Shown: positions 25,294 to 33,743 of the stretch, piece after piece
How the letters are laid out: every line of letters begins with the position of its first letter
How positions within the stretch are numbered: position 1 is the stretch's first letter
Origin: Phyllobacterium sp. YR531
Lineage (GTDB): Bacteria; Pseudomonadota; Alphaproteobacteria; Rhizobiales; Rhizobiaceae
DNA length: 33,743 nucleotides
Direction of reading: 5' to 3'
Assembly (NCBI RefSeq): GCF_000282595.1
Contig: NZ_AKIZ01000021.1
Span: 1-33,743 of the forward strand
Made by a program: the position numbers and the translations under genes
Notes under the pieces: generated by a model
Database searches by the model: none
Seen by the model: only the letters and a program-made list of their open reading frames with translations
What the model was told of the DNA's origin: nothing

Positions 25294-26727
25294 TCAGGCC
25301 TGCAATGTTTCATCGATACGCGGGAATGTCAGTGGCTCGCAATGAACCACGCCATCCGTTGGTAATGGCATGTGCGCTGCATCCAGCACTGTAACCGGGC
25401 GTTCAGTGGCAGCGGGAAAGGCAGTCGTTCCGATAATGGACCGCCTGCCAGATTTGAACTCTTCAGCGCGGGCATTGCGGGCACTCACGATGCGTGCCTG
25501 AAGCTTGCCATCGACAAGACTCTGGAGAATGCCTCCGTCACTTTCGAGAATCTGGAACTCTTTCCACGCGGCGGCGCAGAGCGCATCGGTCAATGCCTCA
25601 ACGGCGCCTGAACCGCAGCCGGGGTCGGCCACGAAGGCCAGATTGCTTTCATCGGAAAGAACAAGCTGCGTGTTGCGGGCAAGGCGACGTGCTGAAGCAT
25701 CTGGCAGGCCATGCGCAATCGTGTGCGGCAAGATGGCGATTGTATCCGCACCACCAATGGCAGCAGCAAATGAGGCGATGGTGGTGCGCAGAATATTGGT
25801 TTCCGGATCAAGTTTTGTCATCATCCGCATGGAGGTTTCCGCATGGATCATTGCGGCGGAAGGCTTGATGCTGCACGCCTCCTGCAGACGTGCCCAAAGA
25901 CGCCGAAGAGCCCGTATTTTAGCAATTGAAACGAATTGGTCCTGATCAACCGACAGTGCAAAGCCGATATGCGGAGCCGCGTAGTGGATCGGCTGGCGAG
26001 CCTCTTCAAACAGCCGGAAGTGACCGGCGGCAATGGAAAGCACAGCGCCGAGTTCCTGCGCTTCGGTGGCGCCGGCATTATGATAAACCCGGCCATCGGC
26101 TTCAAGAACAATGCCCGGCAAATCATCGGAGAAAAAACCGGCTAGGGATTGAGGAAGCGAGGCTTTCAGCGCTGCTATGCTCATGCGCAAGCGCCCGGTT
26201 CCTGCAAGCGTCGCCGCCGGATCAATGCCGAGAGAGAAGCTTAGCGTCTTGGGATTAACGTCTCGCGGTCGCATATAATCGACGAACCAATCGGCACAGG
26301 CGCGGCTCTTGGGGTGAACATCCATCCGCAGGTGGATCATGTCGAGATAGACGCCGCGCAACACCTGATCTACCGCCTCACGGGTGGCGGGAATGCCGTA
26401 GCCGAAAGCATTCGGCGCTCCCTCGAAAACCAGTGCTATGCCCGTAGCACCATTCTCCAGATCTTCCAGCAGCTGCCTGTTTGCCCGCACCGGGTCCGGA
26501 TCATCGATTCTTTGAACAATATGCCATGGCTGAGCAGTGTTCTTTCGTGGCGCCAGCTGTGGCTTTCGGGTCCGCTGATAAAGCGGGTTTATGGCGATAT
26601 CGTCATCGGTCCGTGAGATCAGTGTTTCGTCAAAATCAGCGCCTTTCAAGGCTTTTTGCGCAAGCTTGACCCACTTTTCCTGGGTCATCTCGGCAAATTC
26701 GGTTTCCTTGAGCAGTGACGCGTCCAT
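25294..26727 (-). CDS. Methylmalonyl-CoA mutase, small subunit
   Basis: This 477-residue protein is the non-catalytic partner of the mutase, homologous to the barrel of the large subunit but without a DxHxxG cobalamin motif. The barrel shows [51 protein letters not shown] and [20 protein letters not shown]. The start ATG 26727 follows GGGAGAAAG; the frame is open to 26832 but has no ribosome site there. It is the first gene of the minus-strand run small subunit, large subunit, corA. A heterodimeric mutase of this kind is common in alphaproteobacteria. Confidence 0.94.
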   Translation of the reverse strand: MDASLLKETEFAEMTQEKWVKLAQKALKGADFDETLISRTDDDIAINPLYQRTRKPQLAPRKNTAQPWHIVQRIDDPDPVRANRQLLEDLENGATGIALVFEGAPNAFGYGIPATREAVDQVLRGVYLDMIHLRMDVHPKSRACADWFVDYMRPRDVNPKTLSFSLGIDPAATLAGTGRLRMSIAALKASLPQSLAGFFSDDLPGIVLEADGRVYHNAGATEAQELGAVLSIAAGHFRLFEEARQPIHYAAPHIGFALSVDQDQFVSIAKIRALRRLWARLQEACSIKPSAAMIHAETSMRMMTKLDPETNILRTTIASFAAAIGGADTIAILPHTIAHGLPDASARRLARNTQLVLSDESNLAFVADPGCGSGAVEALTDALCAAAWKEFQILESDGGILQSLVDGKLQARIVSARNARAEEFKSGRRSIIGTTAFPAATERPVTVLDAAHMPLPTDGVVHCEPLTFPRIDETLQA

Positions 26728-26919
26728 GCTTTCTCCCGGTAGTCTGTATTCTTTGAGCGCGACTTTAGGTGGAACCATGCTGCTTCGCAACATGACAAAG
26801 CGTGTGCGAGACAAAGCATTGAAAATAATCATTATTTATTAAAGTCATGTTTCGGGTGGCCGACCATTGCAGCTTTGTGAAACCTTCGCCGTTAGTTCAA
26901 CTGCGAAAGGCAAGATCAA

Positions 26920-27684
26920 GTGAAAATACTCAGTGGGAAAACAGCTGTAATTACCGGCGCAAGCTCCGGCATCGGCTATGAAACGGCAAAGCTTTTTGCC
27001 GCAGAAGGAGCCAACGTGATCGTAGCGGCAAGACGCCAACATGAACTTGATAAGCTCGTTGAGGAGATCAGCGCCACAGGTGGAAAAGCAGTTGCTCTTA
27101 GCGGAAATGTTGCTGATGAAGCCTATGCCAAGGCATTGGTTGAATTGGCAGAAACGACTTTCGGCGGGCTGGATATCGGGTTCAACAATGCAGGCACCAA
27201 TGGCGAGATGGGGCCGACATCCGAGGTCTCTCTGGAAGGATGGCAAGAGGCACTGAACGTCAACCTCACCGGAGCATTTCTGGGCGCAAAGTACCAGATA
27301 ACTGCCATGCAAAAACGGGGTGCGGGTTCGCTGATTTTCACGTCGACTTTCGTCGGCCATACGGCAGGAATGCCCGGAACGGCAGCCTATGCGGCAAGCA
27401 AGGCAGGGGTGATAGGCCTGATGAAAACCCTGGCGGCGGAGCTTGGCCCGCAAGGCATTCGCGTTAATGCGATTCTTCCGGGTGGCACAGCGACGACCAT
27501 GGCTGAAGCTTGGGTTGACACACCGGAAAAGCTTGCTTTTGTTGAAGGATTACATGCGCTTAAGCGCCGGGCGCTGCCTGCGGAAATTGCGCGCTCGGTG
27601 CTTTATCTGGCTTCCGATGACTCGAGTTTTACGACAGGAACGGCAATGTTGGTCGATGGCGGCGTGTCGATCAACCGGACGTGA
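26920..27684 (+). CDS. SDR-family oxidoreductase
   Basis: This 254-residue classical short-chain dehydrogenase/reductase begins with GTG at 26920, with AAAGG upstream. The cofactor motif TGASSGIG is at 12-19, NNAG in IGFNNAGTNG, the catalytic serine in TSTFVGH, and YxxxK in AAYAASKAGV (Tyr at about 156). The arginines in AARRQHEL after strand 2 suggest NADP(H) preference; this is inference. The C-terminal GTAMLVDGG is typical. The substrate is unknown. It is divergent from the mutase operon and ends at a strong terminator shared with the DUF2267 gene. Confidence 0.92.
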   Translation: MKILSGKTAVITGASSGIGYETAKLFAAEGANVIVAARRQHELDKLVEEISATGGKAVALSGNVADEAYAKALVELAETTFGGLDIGFNNAGTNGEMGPTSEVSLEGWQEALNVNLTGAFLGAKYQITAMQKRGAGSLIFTSTFVGHTAGMPGTAAYAASKAGVIGLMKTLAAELGPQGIRVNAILPGGTATTMAEAWVDTPEKLAFVEGLHALKRRALPAEIARSVLYLASDDSSFTTGTAMLVDGGVSINRT

Positions 27685-27690
27685 GAAACA

Positions 27691-27718
27691 AAAACGCGCA
27701 CCAGAAAGTGCGCGTTTT
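27691..27718. terminator. Bidirectional rho-independent terminator
   Basis: AAAACGCGCAC and GTGCGCGTTTT form an 11-bp perfect stem around a 6-nt loop. A-rich sequence on the left and T-rich sequence on the right let it work on both strands. It separates the convergent SDR and DUF2267 genes. Confidence 0.88.
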
Positions 27719-27740
27719 CGACTTTATATATAGAAGAGTT

Positions 27741-28106
27741 TTAAACGAACTGGCTGAGGCCCGGAATCGAATTCACGACTTCATCGACAGGACCACTACC
27801 AGCCTTTTCACGAGCAAAAGCAATGGTTTCCTTAGAGATGCCACTGATTTCACCCATGCCAAGGCCGATGCCCATAAGCTTGGAGCCGAGGCCCATAACG
27901 CCGGGCATGAGGCCGGAAAGCAGACCGCCGCTACCCTTGGCTTCGGCAATGGCTTCTTCACTGCCAGGCACGCCAGCAATCAACTGATCAACCTTATCGG
28001 CAGGTGCTTCCTTCTGCAGAAACGCCAGAATGAGGCCAACGGCCTTGCGTGCTGTCTCCGGATCTGTACCGACATTGGCGGTAATGCGAGCGATAAGTTC
28101 ATCCAT
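27741..28106 (-). CDS. DUF2267-like small protein
   Basis: This 121-residue protein has an N-terminal helical DUF2267-like domain (MDELIARITANVGTDPETARKAVGLIL, continuing to about residue 50). A glycine/methionine-rich middle (GLLSGLMPGVMGLGSKLMGIGLGM) could be membrane-associated or flexible. I start at ATG 28106, which follows GGGAGATTG; the frame is open to 28169. Function is unknown. A short palindrome (28132-28147) lies 26 nt before the start and may be a regulator site. Confidence 0.78.
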   Translation of the reverse strand: MDELIARITANVGTDPETARKAVGLILAFLQKEAPADKVDQLIAGVPGSEEAIAEAKGSGGLLSGLMPGVMGLGSKLMGIGLGMGEISGISKETIAFAREKAGSGPVDEVVNSIPGLSQFV

Positions 28107-28435
28107 AAGTGCAATCTCCCAACTGGCTTGAATTACGTTTACGTAATATGCGTGAATTTCCTGTGACACAAGCCTTCGTTTTCATGTGAGGCGCGTTTTC
28201 AACTTTGCGCAACCAAAATTCAATTGATGATAGTATTTTCACTCGCAAATTCGGGAGATTTGCTCGCGATTTGCCGAAAATTGGCTGAAAGCTGGTGTAA
28301 TTGCCAAGCGCTCGCTCTCAAAGTGACAGTCAACTTTCCGCGCTTTTCCGAAACATCGCCTTTCTGCCATTGTCGCACCGGATCAGGCTGGTTATATCAT
28401 GGATAAGGTGACGACAGCGACGAGGATAAAACGAC
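28107..28435. other. Intergenic control region between DUF2267 and DUF853 genes
   Basis: This 329-nt gap has no convincing gene. It holds a palindrome at 28132-28147 (ATTACGT-TT-ACGTAAT) close to the DUF2267 start, and GAGGATAAAACGAC immediately before the DUF853 ATG. The short ORF at 28224-28406 has no ribosome site or recognisable product. Confidence 0.6.
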
Positions 28436-29968
28436 ATGGCCGCAGACAGTATTTTCCTTGGTGCAAGCCGTAAGCCGGATGACAGCTATAATCAGGCCGA
28501 GTCATTGCTGCTCAAATTCGGTAACCGGCATGGTCTGATTACGGGCGCAACCGGAACGGGTAAGACCGTCACTCTGCAAGTGCTGGCTGAAGGCTTTGCC
28601 GCCGCCGGTGTTCCGGTATTCTGCTCGGACATCAAGGGTGATTTGTCAGGCATTGCGGCGAAGGGCGAGGAAAAGGATTTTCTGGTCAAGCGCGCTGCCG
28701 ATGTAAAACTTGATCCTTATACGCTCGCTGCTTCGCCGGTAATTTTCTGGGATATTTTCGGAGAGCAGGGTCATCCAATCCGCGCCACCATTTCCGAAAT
28801 GGGTCCGCTTCTTCTTTCACGATTGATGAATCTGACAGAAGCGCAGGAAGGCGTTTTGAATATCGCTTTCAAGATTGCCGATGAAGAGGGGCTGCTGCTT
28901 CTCGACATGAAGGATCTGCAATCGCTGCTGGTCAATATTGCAGAGCGGGCGGAAGAAATCTCGGCGCGCTACGGCAATGTCACCAAACCTTCAGTCGGCG
29001 CGATTCAACGTTCGCTACTGGTGCTTGAACAGCAAGGCGGCACCAAGTTCTTCGGCGAGCCTGCTTTGAAGATTGCCGACATCATGCGCACGGGGACGGA
29101 CGGGCGCGGACAGGTGAGCATTCTTGCCGCCGACAAGCTCATGATGAACCCACGGCTATATTCGACCTTCCTGCTTTGGCTGCTTTCGGAACTCTTTGAA
29201 GAACTGCCGGAAATCGGCGATCCGGAAAAGCCGCGTCTGGTCTTTTTCTTCGACGAGGCGCATCTTTTGTTCAACGAAGCACCAAAAGCATTGCTCAACC
29301 GTGTTGAGCAGGTTGTCCGGCTCATTCGCTCGAAGGGTGTTGGCGTTTTCTTCATTTCGCAAAATCCGCTGGACGTTCCGGAAACCGTGCTGGCCCAGCT
29401 TGGCAACCGCGTACAGCATGCCTTGCGCGCCTACACGCCGCGCGAACAGAACGCGGTGAAAACCGCTGCTGATACTTTCCGTCCCAATCCGGATTTCAAC
29501 ACGTTCGAAGCAATCACCAATCTTGGTACGGGCGAGGCGCTGGTTTCGACATTGGCAGAAAAGGGTGTGCCTTCCATGGTGCAGCGGACATTGATCCGCC
29601 CGCCATCGGGCCGTATTGGTCCACTGACCAGTGACGAACGCCAGAAGCTCATCAATGCCAGCCCGGTTACCGGCGTCTATGATGAAATGGTAGACCGCGA
29701 ATCTGCCTATGAAATTTTACAGAAGAAGGCGGCCCAGACCAAAACGGAAGAAGAGGCACAGGCAGAACCCGCCGAAGCCGACAGCACCGGCGGCTGGAAG
29801 CTTCCGGATTTTCTGGGTGGCGAGCCCAAGACCGGCCCTCGTGGCGGTCAGACCCGTGGTCGCCAGACCGTGGCAGAAGCGGCAATGAAATCGGTTGTCC
29901 GCTCCGTTGGTTCATCGCTCGGGCGGGCACTGGTCCGCGGCATTCTCGGAAGCCTGAGCAAGCGTTAG
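28436..29968 (+). CDS. DUF853 / HerA-like helicase-type ATPase (YjgR family)
   Basis: This 510-residue P-loop ATPase resembles E. coli YjgR and the DUF853/HerA C-terminal group. Walker A is GATGTGKT at 37-44, after NRHGLIT; Walker B is RLVFFFDEAHLLF near 267-279; and KGVGVFFISQNPLDVP contains the sensor Q/N. A low-complexity acidic linker (about 428-450) and an RG-rich tail (GGQTRGRQTV) precede a final helix. The function is unsettled: HerA relatives act on DNA ends, but no NurA nuclease gene is adjacent. GAGG before the ATG supports the start. It is the only gene in its transcription unit. Confidence 0.9.
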   Translation: MAADSIFLGASRKPDDSYNQAESLLLKFGNRHGLITGATGTGKTVTLQVLAEGFAAAGVPVFCSDIKGDLSGIAAKGEEKDFLVKRAADVKLDPYTLAASPVIFWDIFGEQGHPIRATISEMGPLLLSRLMNLTEAQEGVLNIAFKIADEEGLLLLDMKDLQSLLVNIAERAEEISARYGNVTKPSVGAIQRSLLVLEQQGGTKFFGEPALKIADIMRTGTDGRGQVSILAADKLMMNPRLYSTFLLWLLSELFEELPEIGDPEKPRLVFFFDEAHLLFNEAPKALLNRVEQVVRLIRSKGVGVFFISQNPLDVPETVLAQLGNRVQHALRAYTPREQNAVKTAADTFRPNPDFNTFEAITNLGTGEALVSTLAEKGVPSMVQRTLIRPPSGRIGPLTSDERQKLINASPVTGVYDEMVDRESAYEILQKKAAQTKTEEEAQAEPAEADSTGGWKLPDFLGGEPKTGPRGGQTRGRQTVAEAAMKSVVRSVGSSLGRALVRGILGSLSKR

Positions 29969-30132
29969 CCTGTTTGAACTGAAATTCTGTTTTGAATGAA
30001 ATGAAGCTTCGCGAGTTACGCGGGGCTCCTGACTTTGCCCCACCTACTTGCTTTCTCAATCAAGTTACCGATGTTGCGTCAAAAAATGTCGTTCAAAAAG
30101 GCAGTGATAATAACTGCACTTGAATTAGGCGC

Positions 30133-30163
30133 TTGACGCGAAAGCCACATTCCATCTTATTAG
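30133..30163 (+). promoter_or_regulatory. Candidate promoter for the autotransporter gene
   Basis: TTGACG at 30133-30138 is followed after 18-19 bp by TTATTA/TATTAG (30157-30163), about 45 nt before the ATG. The -35 is good and the -10 is weak. Visual call only. Confidence 0.3.
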
Positions 30164-30204
30164 TCGCATATTCTAAGAAGTATTTTTAATTCGGGGATTT
30201 TATA

Positions 30205-33200
30205 ATGACTTTTCACGCCACAACTGCGGCTATTTCCGCGCGTTCCATAAGGTTTGGTAATTTTCGTCGTTACCTGATGAGCAGCGTCTGTGCCGCTTTG
30301 ATAGCAAGTGCAACCGGTTCAGTTACGCACGCGCAGACGACGACGGCAGCGCAGCATTACAACATGCCGGTGGGTGGTTACTATATGCCCGACCCTGCGG
30401 ATCCCCTCAAACGGGTTCAGACCGACAGCCTCACGCTAGCACTCGATGCGTGGAGGAAAGACGCGGAATTCAAAGGAACCAATAATGGAAATTGGGGCCT
30501 GAGGGCCGTTGGTGCGGAATACATGTACGCTCTCGGCCACTTCGGTACGGGTCAGAAGTTTGGTGTCGTGGATAGCGGTTCGCAGGCGGATCATCCTGAA
30601 TTCTTGCGCTCCGATGGTAGTAAAGCCGTGATAGGTTTGGTCGTCGATGGTGTGCGCGCAGTTGACGACATAGATACCGGAAAAACGCGCGTCCGAGGCA
30701 AGGCTGGAGACAGGTTTCAAACTGATGGAGGCAGGGCATATTATTACGATAATAATGTGGGCCCGGAAAAACACGGCACGCATGTCATGGGGATCGTCAA
30801 TGGCGCGCGAAACAACCAGCAGATAGGAACGGTCGGTCTTTCCATGGGCATAGCCTATGGAGCCACTGGCTATGCTATCAACGCTGAACAGGATGGTCCT
30901 GGCGAAGGACCGGCTGATACGCTTGAACCCAATATATTGTCAGCTGGCATTCAAAAACTGGTTGAGTCGGGCGTTAATGTCATCAACAATAGCTGGGGGA
31001 TGCAACCCTATGGCTCTGGCAATGGCATCTCCACCCTTCATGACTCCATACGGCAGTATCAAACCCGTGACATGGGTATTATCAACAATAAACCTGTTGG
31101 TAACATCAATTATGATGCTGTGGCTGGTGCAGCCAAGAAAGGTGTGGCTTTCATTTTTTCCGCCATGAACGAGCACCGTTCGGAAGCCTCTGATATGGCT
31201 GCCCTGCCTTATTTTATCAATGATCGAACGGTTGAAGGGCATTTTTTAACAGTTTTGAACTTCGAGAAGGCTTCAACGAGCGAGGCTTACGGAAACTTGC
31301 AAGACAGCTCGAACATCTGCGGCTTCGCCAAATACTGGTGTGTAGGGGCTCCGGGAACAGATATTCCCTCGCCAGTGGTAAGCGAAGGAACCGACGGCGC
31401 CCGGCATGTGTTGAATCCTAAAATGGACGGTGCTTTTCTCGGGGGCACTTCAATGGCTGCGCCAGCTACATCCGCTGGTCTGCTGCTCATCAAAGAGAGA
31501 TTTCCCTATCTTACAACAGCGCAGGCGGTGAGTATTCTCGAAACCACCTCGGATCGATCAAAGGGCGGAAATAAGGTCGATGATATGTATGGTTGGGGTT
31601 CGATGGATCTGGCAAAAGCCGCACGGGGCCCTGCCGAGTTTCATGAGCATTTTAACGTGAACATGTCGAGCGGCCCAGACGTGTGGTCCAACAACATCAG
31701 TCAGGCAGCACTGGATCAACGGCGTAAAGAGGAAATGGATGAGATTGCGGCATGGCCTGCGCGCAAGGCATTTCTCGAAGGCTTGTTGGTTGGAAAAACC
31801 CCAGATGAGATCAAAAAGAAGGTTAATGACCATTATTCAAATTTGTATGCAAAAGATTTTGGCACTGCCAAGAAACTTGTTCAAGCTTTGGCCGATGCGG
31901 GCAATGATGGAAAGTACGAGGAGGAAATTGCTGCGTTACGCGCTGTTCGCGCCAATGAAACGGCGCTGGAACTCTTCAAGTATATTGGAAGAACTTTAAA
32001 TGAAAAATACTGGCAACAGAATGGAATTTCAAAATATGTGAAGGATGCATTTGCAAATATTGCAGATGCTAAGCTTATTAGCGGGATACTTGCAGATAGA
32101 ATTCTTAAAGAATCCGATGTTATGCTTCCCGGAGTAACGGCGAGCTGGCCCAAGACACACCAGCTCAATATGATGGGTACGTTGCAGGCCGAGTTGGAGT
32201 TTATGCCAACACGCATTGCCTACCTCACTGCCAAACTCGCTGATCCCACTTCTTACGATGGTGGGTTGACGAAAACAGGCAGCGGGAAGCTGACATTGAC
32301 CGGGGACAGCACCTATTCAGGCGATACGATTGTCGATGGCGGGGAGTTGGTGATCGGCAGGGAAGGGTCGATTACCTCGGCGTCGATTATCAATGATACC
32401 GGGCTGTTTACGGTGGAGGGCATTGCGGCTGCCACGACTGTCAATAAGGGTGGGCGTCTGAACGTCGCTGCTGGCGGAACAGCGGGCGATACATCCGTCA
32501 TTGGCGGCTTTGCCGCAATCAATGGCACGAGCGGCGCGACGAGTGTCAGCGAGGGCGGTGTTGTTTCCGGCACAGGCACGCTTGAAAGCCTTGTTGCCAA
32601 GAGCGGGGGCATTGTCTCGCCGGGCAACTCGGTTGGCACGCTCAATGTCAGCACGGATGCGACGTTCGATAAGGGCAGTGTTTTCAATGTCGAGATCAAG
32701 CCTGATTTCCTGAGTGCGGATCAACTGGCGATTGCCGGTGAGGCGATGCTTCTTGGCGGTATCGTCAATGTGCGGTTAGAAAACGATACGGCGCTTCTGT
32801 CGAAGGAAGTGACGGAAAAAAGCCTGTTCCTGAAGACCTTTCCAATTCTGACCGCCAATGGCGGCATCAAGGACAATGGTCAGTTCGAAAGTGTCTGGCC
32901 GCAATATAATTATATTACGGCAACGCTCGATTATACTGCCAAGGATGTCATCCTTGGTTTTAATTTCACACCAGAGGCGATAGCAGCCAAAAAGACCGCA
33001 GACGAGCAGGCAGAGGTTGCAGCAAAGAAAGAAGCAGAGCTTGACGCGGCAATTAAAAAATTCCTGTCTCCTGAATATCTGGCGATTGGCGTTAAGAGTC
33101 GCAATCAAAAGGGTGTGTGGAAAGGCATTCAGTCCGCGGGGTGGGATAATCCCCTGCTGGCACAGGTAGCAGTCTCCAAGGTCGCCAACCCTCTCGACTT

Positions 33201-33743
33201 TGATGCGCTGTCGGGTGAGGTGCATGCGAGCCTGTCCGGTGTTCTGGCGGCCGATGGCCACTTCATCGCCGATGCGGCAACGGCACGGCTGCGCAATGCC
33301 TTTGGCGGGGTTGCCGGCAAGGCGCAGTCTGTCACCGAGCCGCTTGCCTATGGCCCGGATGCAAAGGCAAAGCAAAGCGATGCTTTTGCAGCTGTTGAAC
33401 CTGCTCCTGCATCGACGGCGCTGTGGGCTGAGGCCTATGGCTCATGGGCCCATGCCGACAGTGATGGCAATGCTTCCAGCTACAGCCGTGACACAGGCGG
33501 TTTCGTCACCGGTGCCGATGGCGTGGTGGCGCAGGATTGGCGGCTTGGTGTTCTGGCCGGTTATGGCAATACCGCGCTGCATGGCGGACGCGGCAAGGCC
33601 TCGGTGGACAGCTATCAGATCGGTGTCTATGGCGGCACCAAGATCGATGCACTCGGCCTGCGCTTTGGCGCAACCTATGCCCATCACGAGATCGATACCA
33701 AGCGCACGGCACGCTTCGGCAATCTCAACAATGAGCATGCAGC
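30205..33743 (+). CDS. Subtilisin-like (S8) serine-protease autotransporter, 3' end outside window
   Basis: The frame is open from ATG 30205 to the window edge (1179 codons), with no stop. An extended signal peptide probably ends at THA|Q (residue 43). The S8 protease domain (about 100-470) has D123 in FGVVDSGS, H190 in KHGTHVMG, oxyanion N322 in FSAMNEH and S416 in GGTSMAAP, so the catalytic triad is complete. Residues ~473-690 are helical, charged, AT-rich and of no recognised family. Then come a passenger-associated repeat (SGKLTLTGDSTYSGDT), short beta-repeats to about 780, a K/E/A-rich helix (923-952) and the start of the outer-membrane beta-barrel (from about 1073). It should be a type V secreted surface protease. 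No ribosome site better than GGGGATTT is visible. Confidence 0.93.
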   Translation, partial: MTFHATTAAISARSIRFGNFRRYLMSSVCAALIASATGSVTHAQTTTAAQHYNMPVGGYYMPDPADPLKRVQTDSLTLALDAWRKDAEFKGTNNGNWGLRAVGAEYMYALGHFGTGQKFGVVDSGSQADHPEFLRSDGSKAVIGLVVDGVRAVDDIDTGKTRVRGKAGDRFQTDGGRAYYYDNNVGPEKHGTHVMGIVNGARNNQQIGTVGLSMGIAYGATGYAINAEQDGPGEGPADTLEPNILSAGIQKLVESGVNVINNSWGMQPYGSGNGISTLHDSIRQYQTRDMGIINNKPVGNINYDAVAGAAKKGVAFIFSAMNEHRSEASDMAALPYFINDRTVEGHFLTVLNFEKASTSEAYGNLQDSSNICGFAKYWCVGAPGTDIPSPVVSEGTDGARHVLNPKMDGAFLGGTSMAAPATSAGLLLIKERFPYLTTAQAVSILETTSDRSKGGNKVDDMYGWGSMDLAKAARGPAEFHEHFNVNMSSGPDVWSNNISQAALDQRRKEEMDEIAAWPARKAFLEGLLVGKTPDEIKKKVNDHYSNLYAKDFGTAKKLVQALADAGNDGKYEEEIAALRAVRANETALELFKYIGRTLNEKYWQQNGISKYVKDAFANIADAKLISGILADRILKESDVMLPGVTASWPKTHQLNMMGTLQAELEFMPTRIAYLTAKLADPTSYDGGLTKTGSGKLTLTGDSTYSGDTIVDGGELVIGREGSITSASIINDTGLFTVEGIAAATTVNKGGRLNVAAGGTAGDTSVIGGFAAINGTSGATSVSEGGVVSGTGTLESLVAKSGGIVSPGNSVGTLNVSTDATFDKGSVFNVEIKPDFLSADQLAIAGEAMLLGGIVNVRLENDTALLSKEVTEKSLFLKTFPILTANGGIKDNGQFESVWPQYNYITATLDYTAKDVILGFNFTPEAIAAKKTADEQAEVAAKKEAELDAAIKKFLSPEYLAIGVKSRNQKGVWKGIQSAGWDNPLLAQVAVSKVANPLDFDALSGEVHASLSGVLAADGHFIADAATARLRNAFGGVAGKAQSVTEPLAYGPDAKAKQSDAFAAVEPAPASTALWAEAYGSWAHADSDGNASSYSRDTGGFVTGADGVVAQDWRLGVLAGYGNTALHGGRGKASVDSYQIGVYGGTKIDALGLRFGATYAHHEIDTKRTARFGNLNNEHA

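Noticed and set aside
26845-27453. 202-codon minus-strand ORF opposite the SDR gene
   Set aside because: Antisense shadow rich in cysteine; the plus strand has a complete SDR motif set.
30022-30041. GGGGC/GCCCC hairpin after the DUF853 gene as a terminator
   Set aside because: Only a 5-bp stem with a 10-nt loop and no following T-run.
32776-33375. Minus-strand ORFs across the autotransporter (for example 199 codons here)
   Set aside because: The plus-strand frame is continuous and encodes recognisable autotransporter segments; the antisense products look like nothing known.
1-33743. CRISPR arrays, insertion sequences, rRNA, replication origin
   Set aside because: No regularly spaced repeats, transposase genes, rRNA segments or origin-like repeats were seen on either strand.

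Overview
The window looks like a chromosomal segment of an alphaproteobacterium, most probably Brucella/Ochrobactrum (Brucellaceae) or a close rhizobial relative. Pointers are the kdpBCDE order with a full-length KdpD, a betI-betC-betA-betB choline-sulfate/choline operon, a TIGR03808-type Tat-exported beta-helix protein, a DUF3750 lipoprotein-like protein, a two-subunit methylmalonyl-CoA mutase and a large serine-protease autotransporter. This assignment rests on gene content and recognised protein families; no database search was possible. Most coding sequence is roughly 55-60 % GC in the lines I counted, with AT-rich exceptions noted below.

Layout. 1-4588: end of kdpB, then kdpC, kdpD and kdpE (potassium uptake pump and its sensor/regulator). 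4649-7275: a small membrane ORF and, on the minus strand, an AT-rich pair of sugar-transfer genes (a GT39-like membrane glycosyltransferase and a GT2 polyprenyl-phosphate-sugar synthase-like enzyme) lying against the 3' end of a tRNA-Pro(CGG) gene (7496-7572). 7759-10002: a fusion of a mannose-1-phosphate guanylyltransferase with an AGE-family epimerase/isomerase domain. 10024-10157: a 33-bp perfect inverted repeat between convergent genes. 10181-15475: betB, betA, betC and betI (minus strand), converting choline-O-sulfate to glycine betaine under the BetI repressor. 15504-15529: a BetI-type operator that also covers the predicted -35 region of a divergent SCP2-type thiolase (15628-16794).

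16787-22092: SAM methyltransferase, DUF3750 protein, class-3 (ReAV-like) asparaginase, Tat-exported beta-helix protein, short Gre-like factor, and a Doc toxin/AbrB-like antitoxin module with a 34-bp palindromic operator. 22163-26727: corA Mg2+ channel downstream of the two methylmalonyl-CoA mutase genes in a tight minus-strand run. 26920-29968: an SDR oxidoreductase, a DUF2267 protein and a DUF853 (HerA-like) ATPase. 30205-end: an S8 subtilase autotransporter cut by the window edge, with an AT-rich helical block between the protease and the GC-rich beta-repeat/barrel part.

The best candidates for a second look are the dual BetI operator/thiolase link, the Doc-AbrB module with an in-frame upstream extension, the mosaic autotransporter with an unassigned ~200-residue helical segment, the ManC-AGE fusion, the AT-rich glycosyltransferase pair beside tRNA-Pro, and the 33-bp inverted repeat. 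I did not see CRISPR arrays, insertion-sequence transposases, rRNA or an origin.
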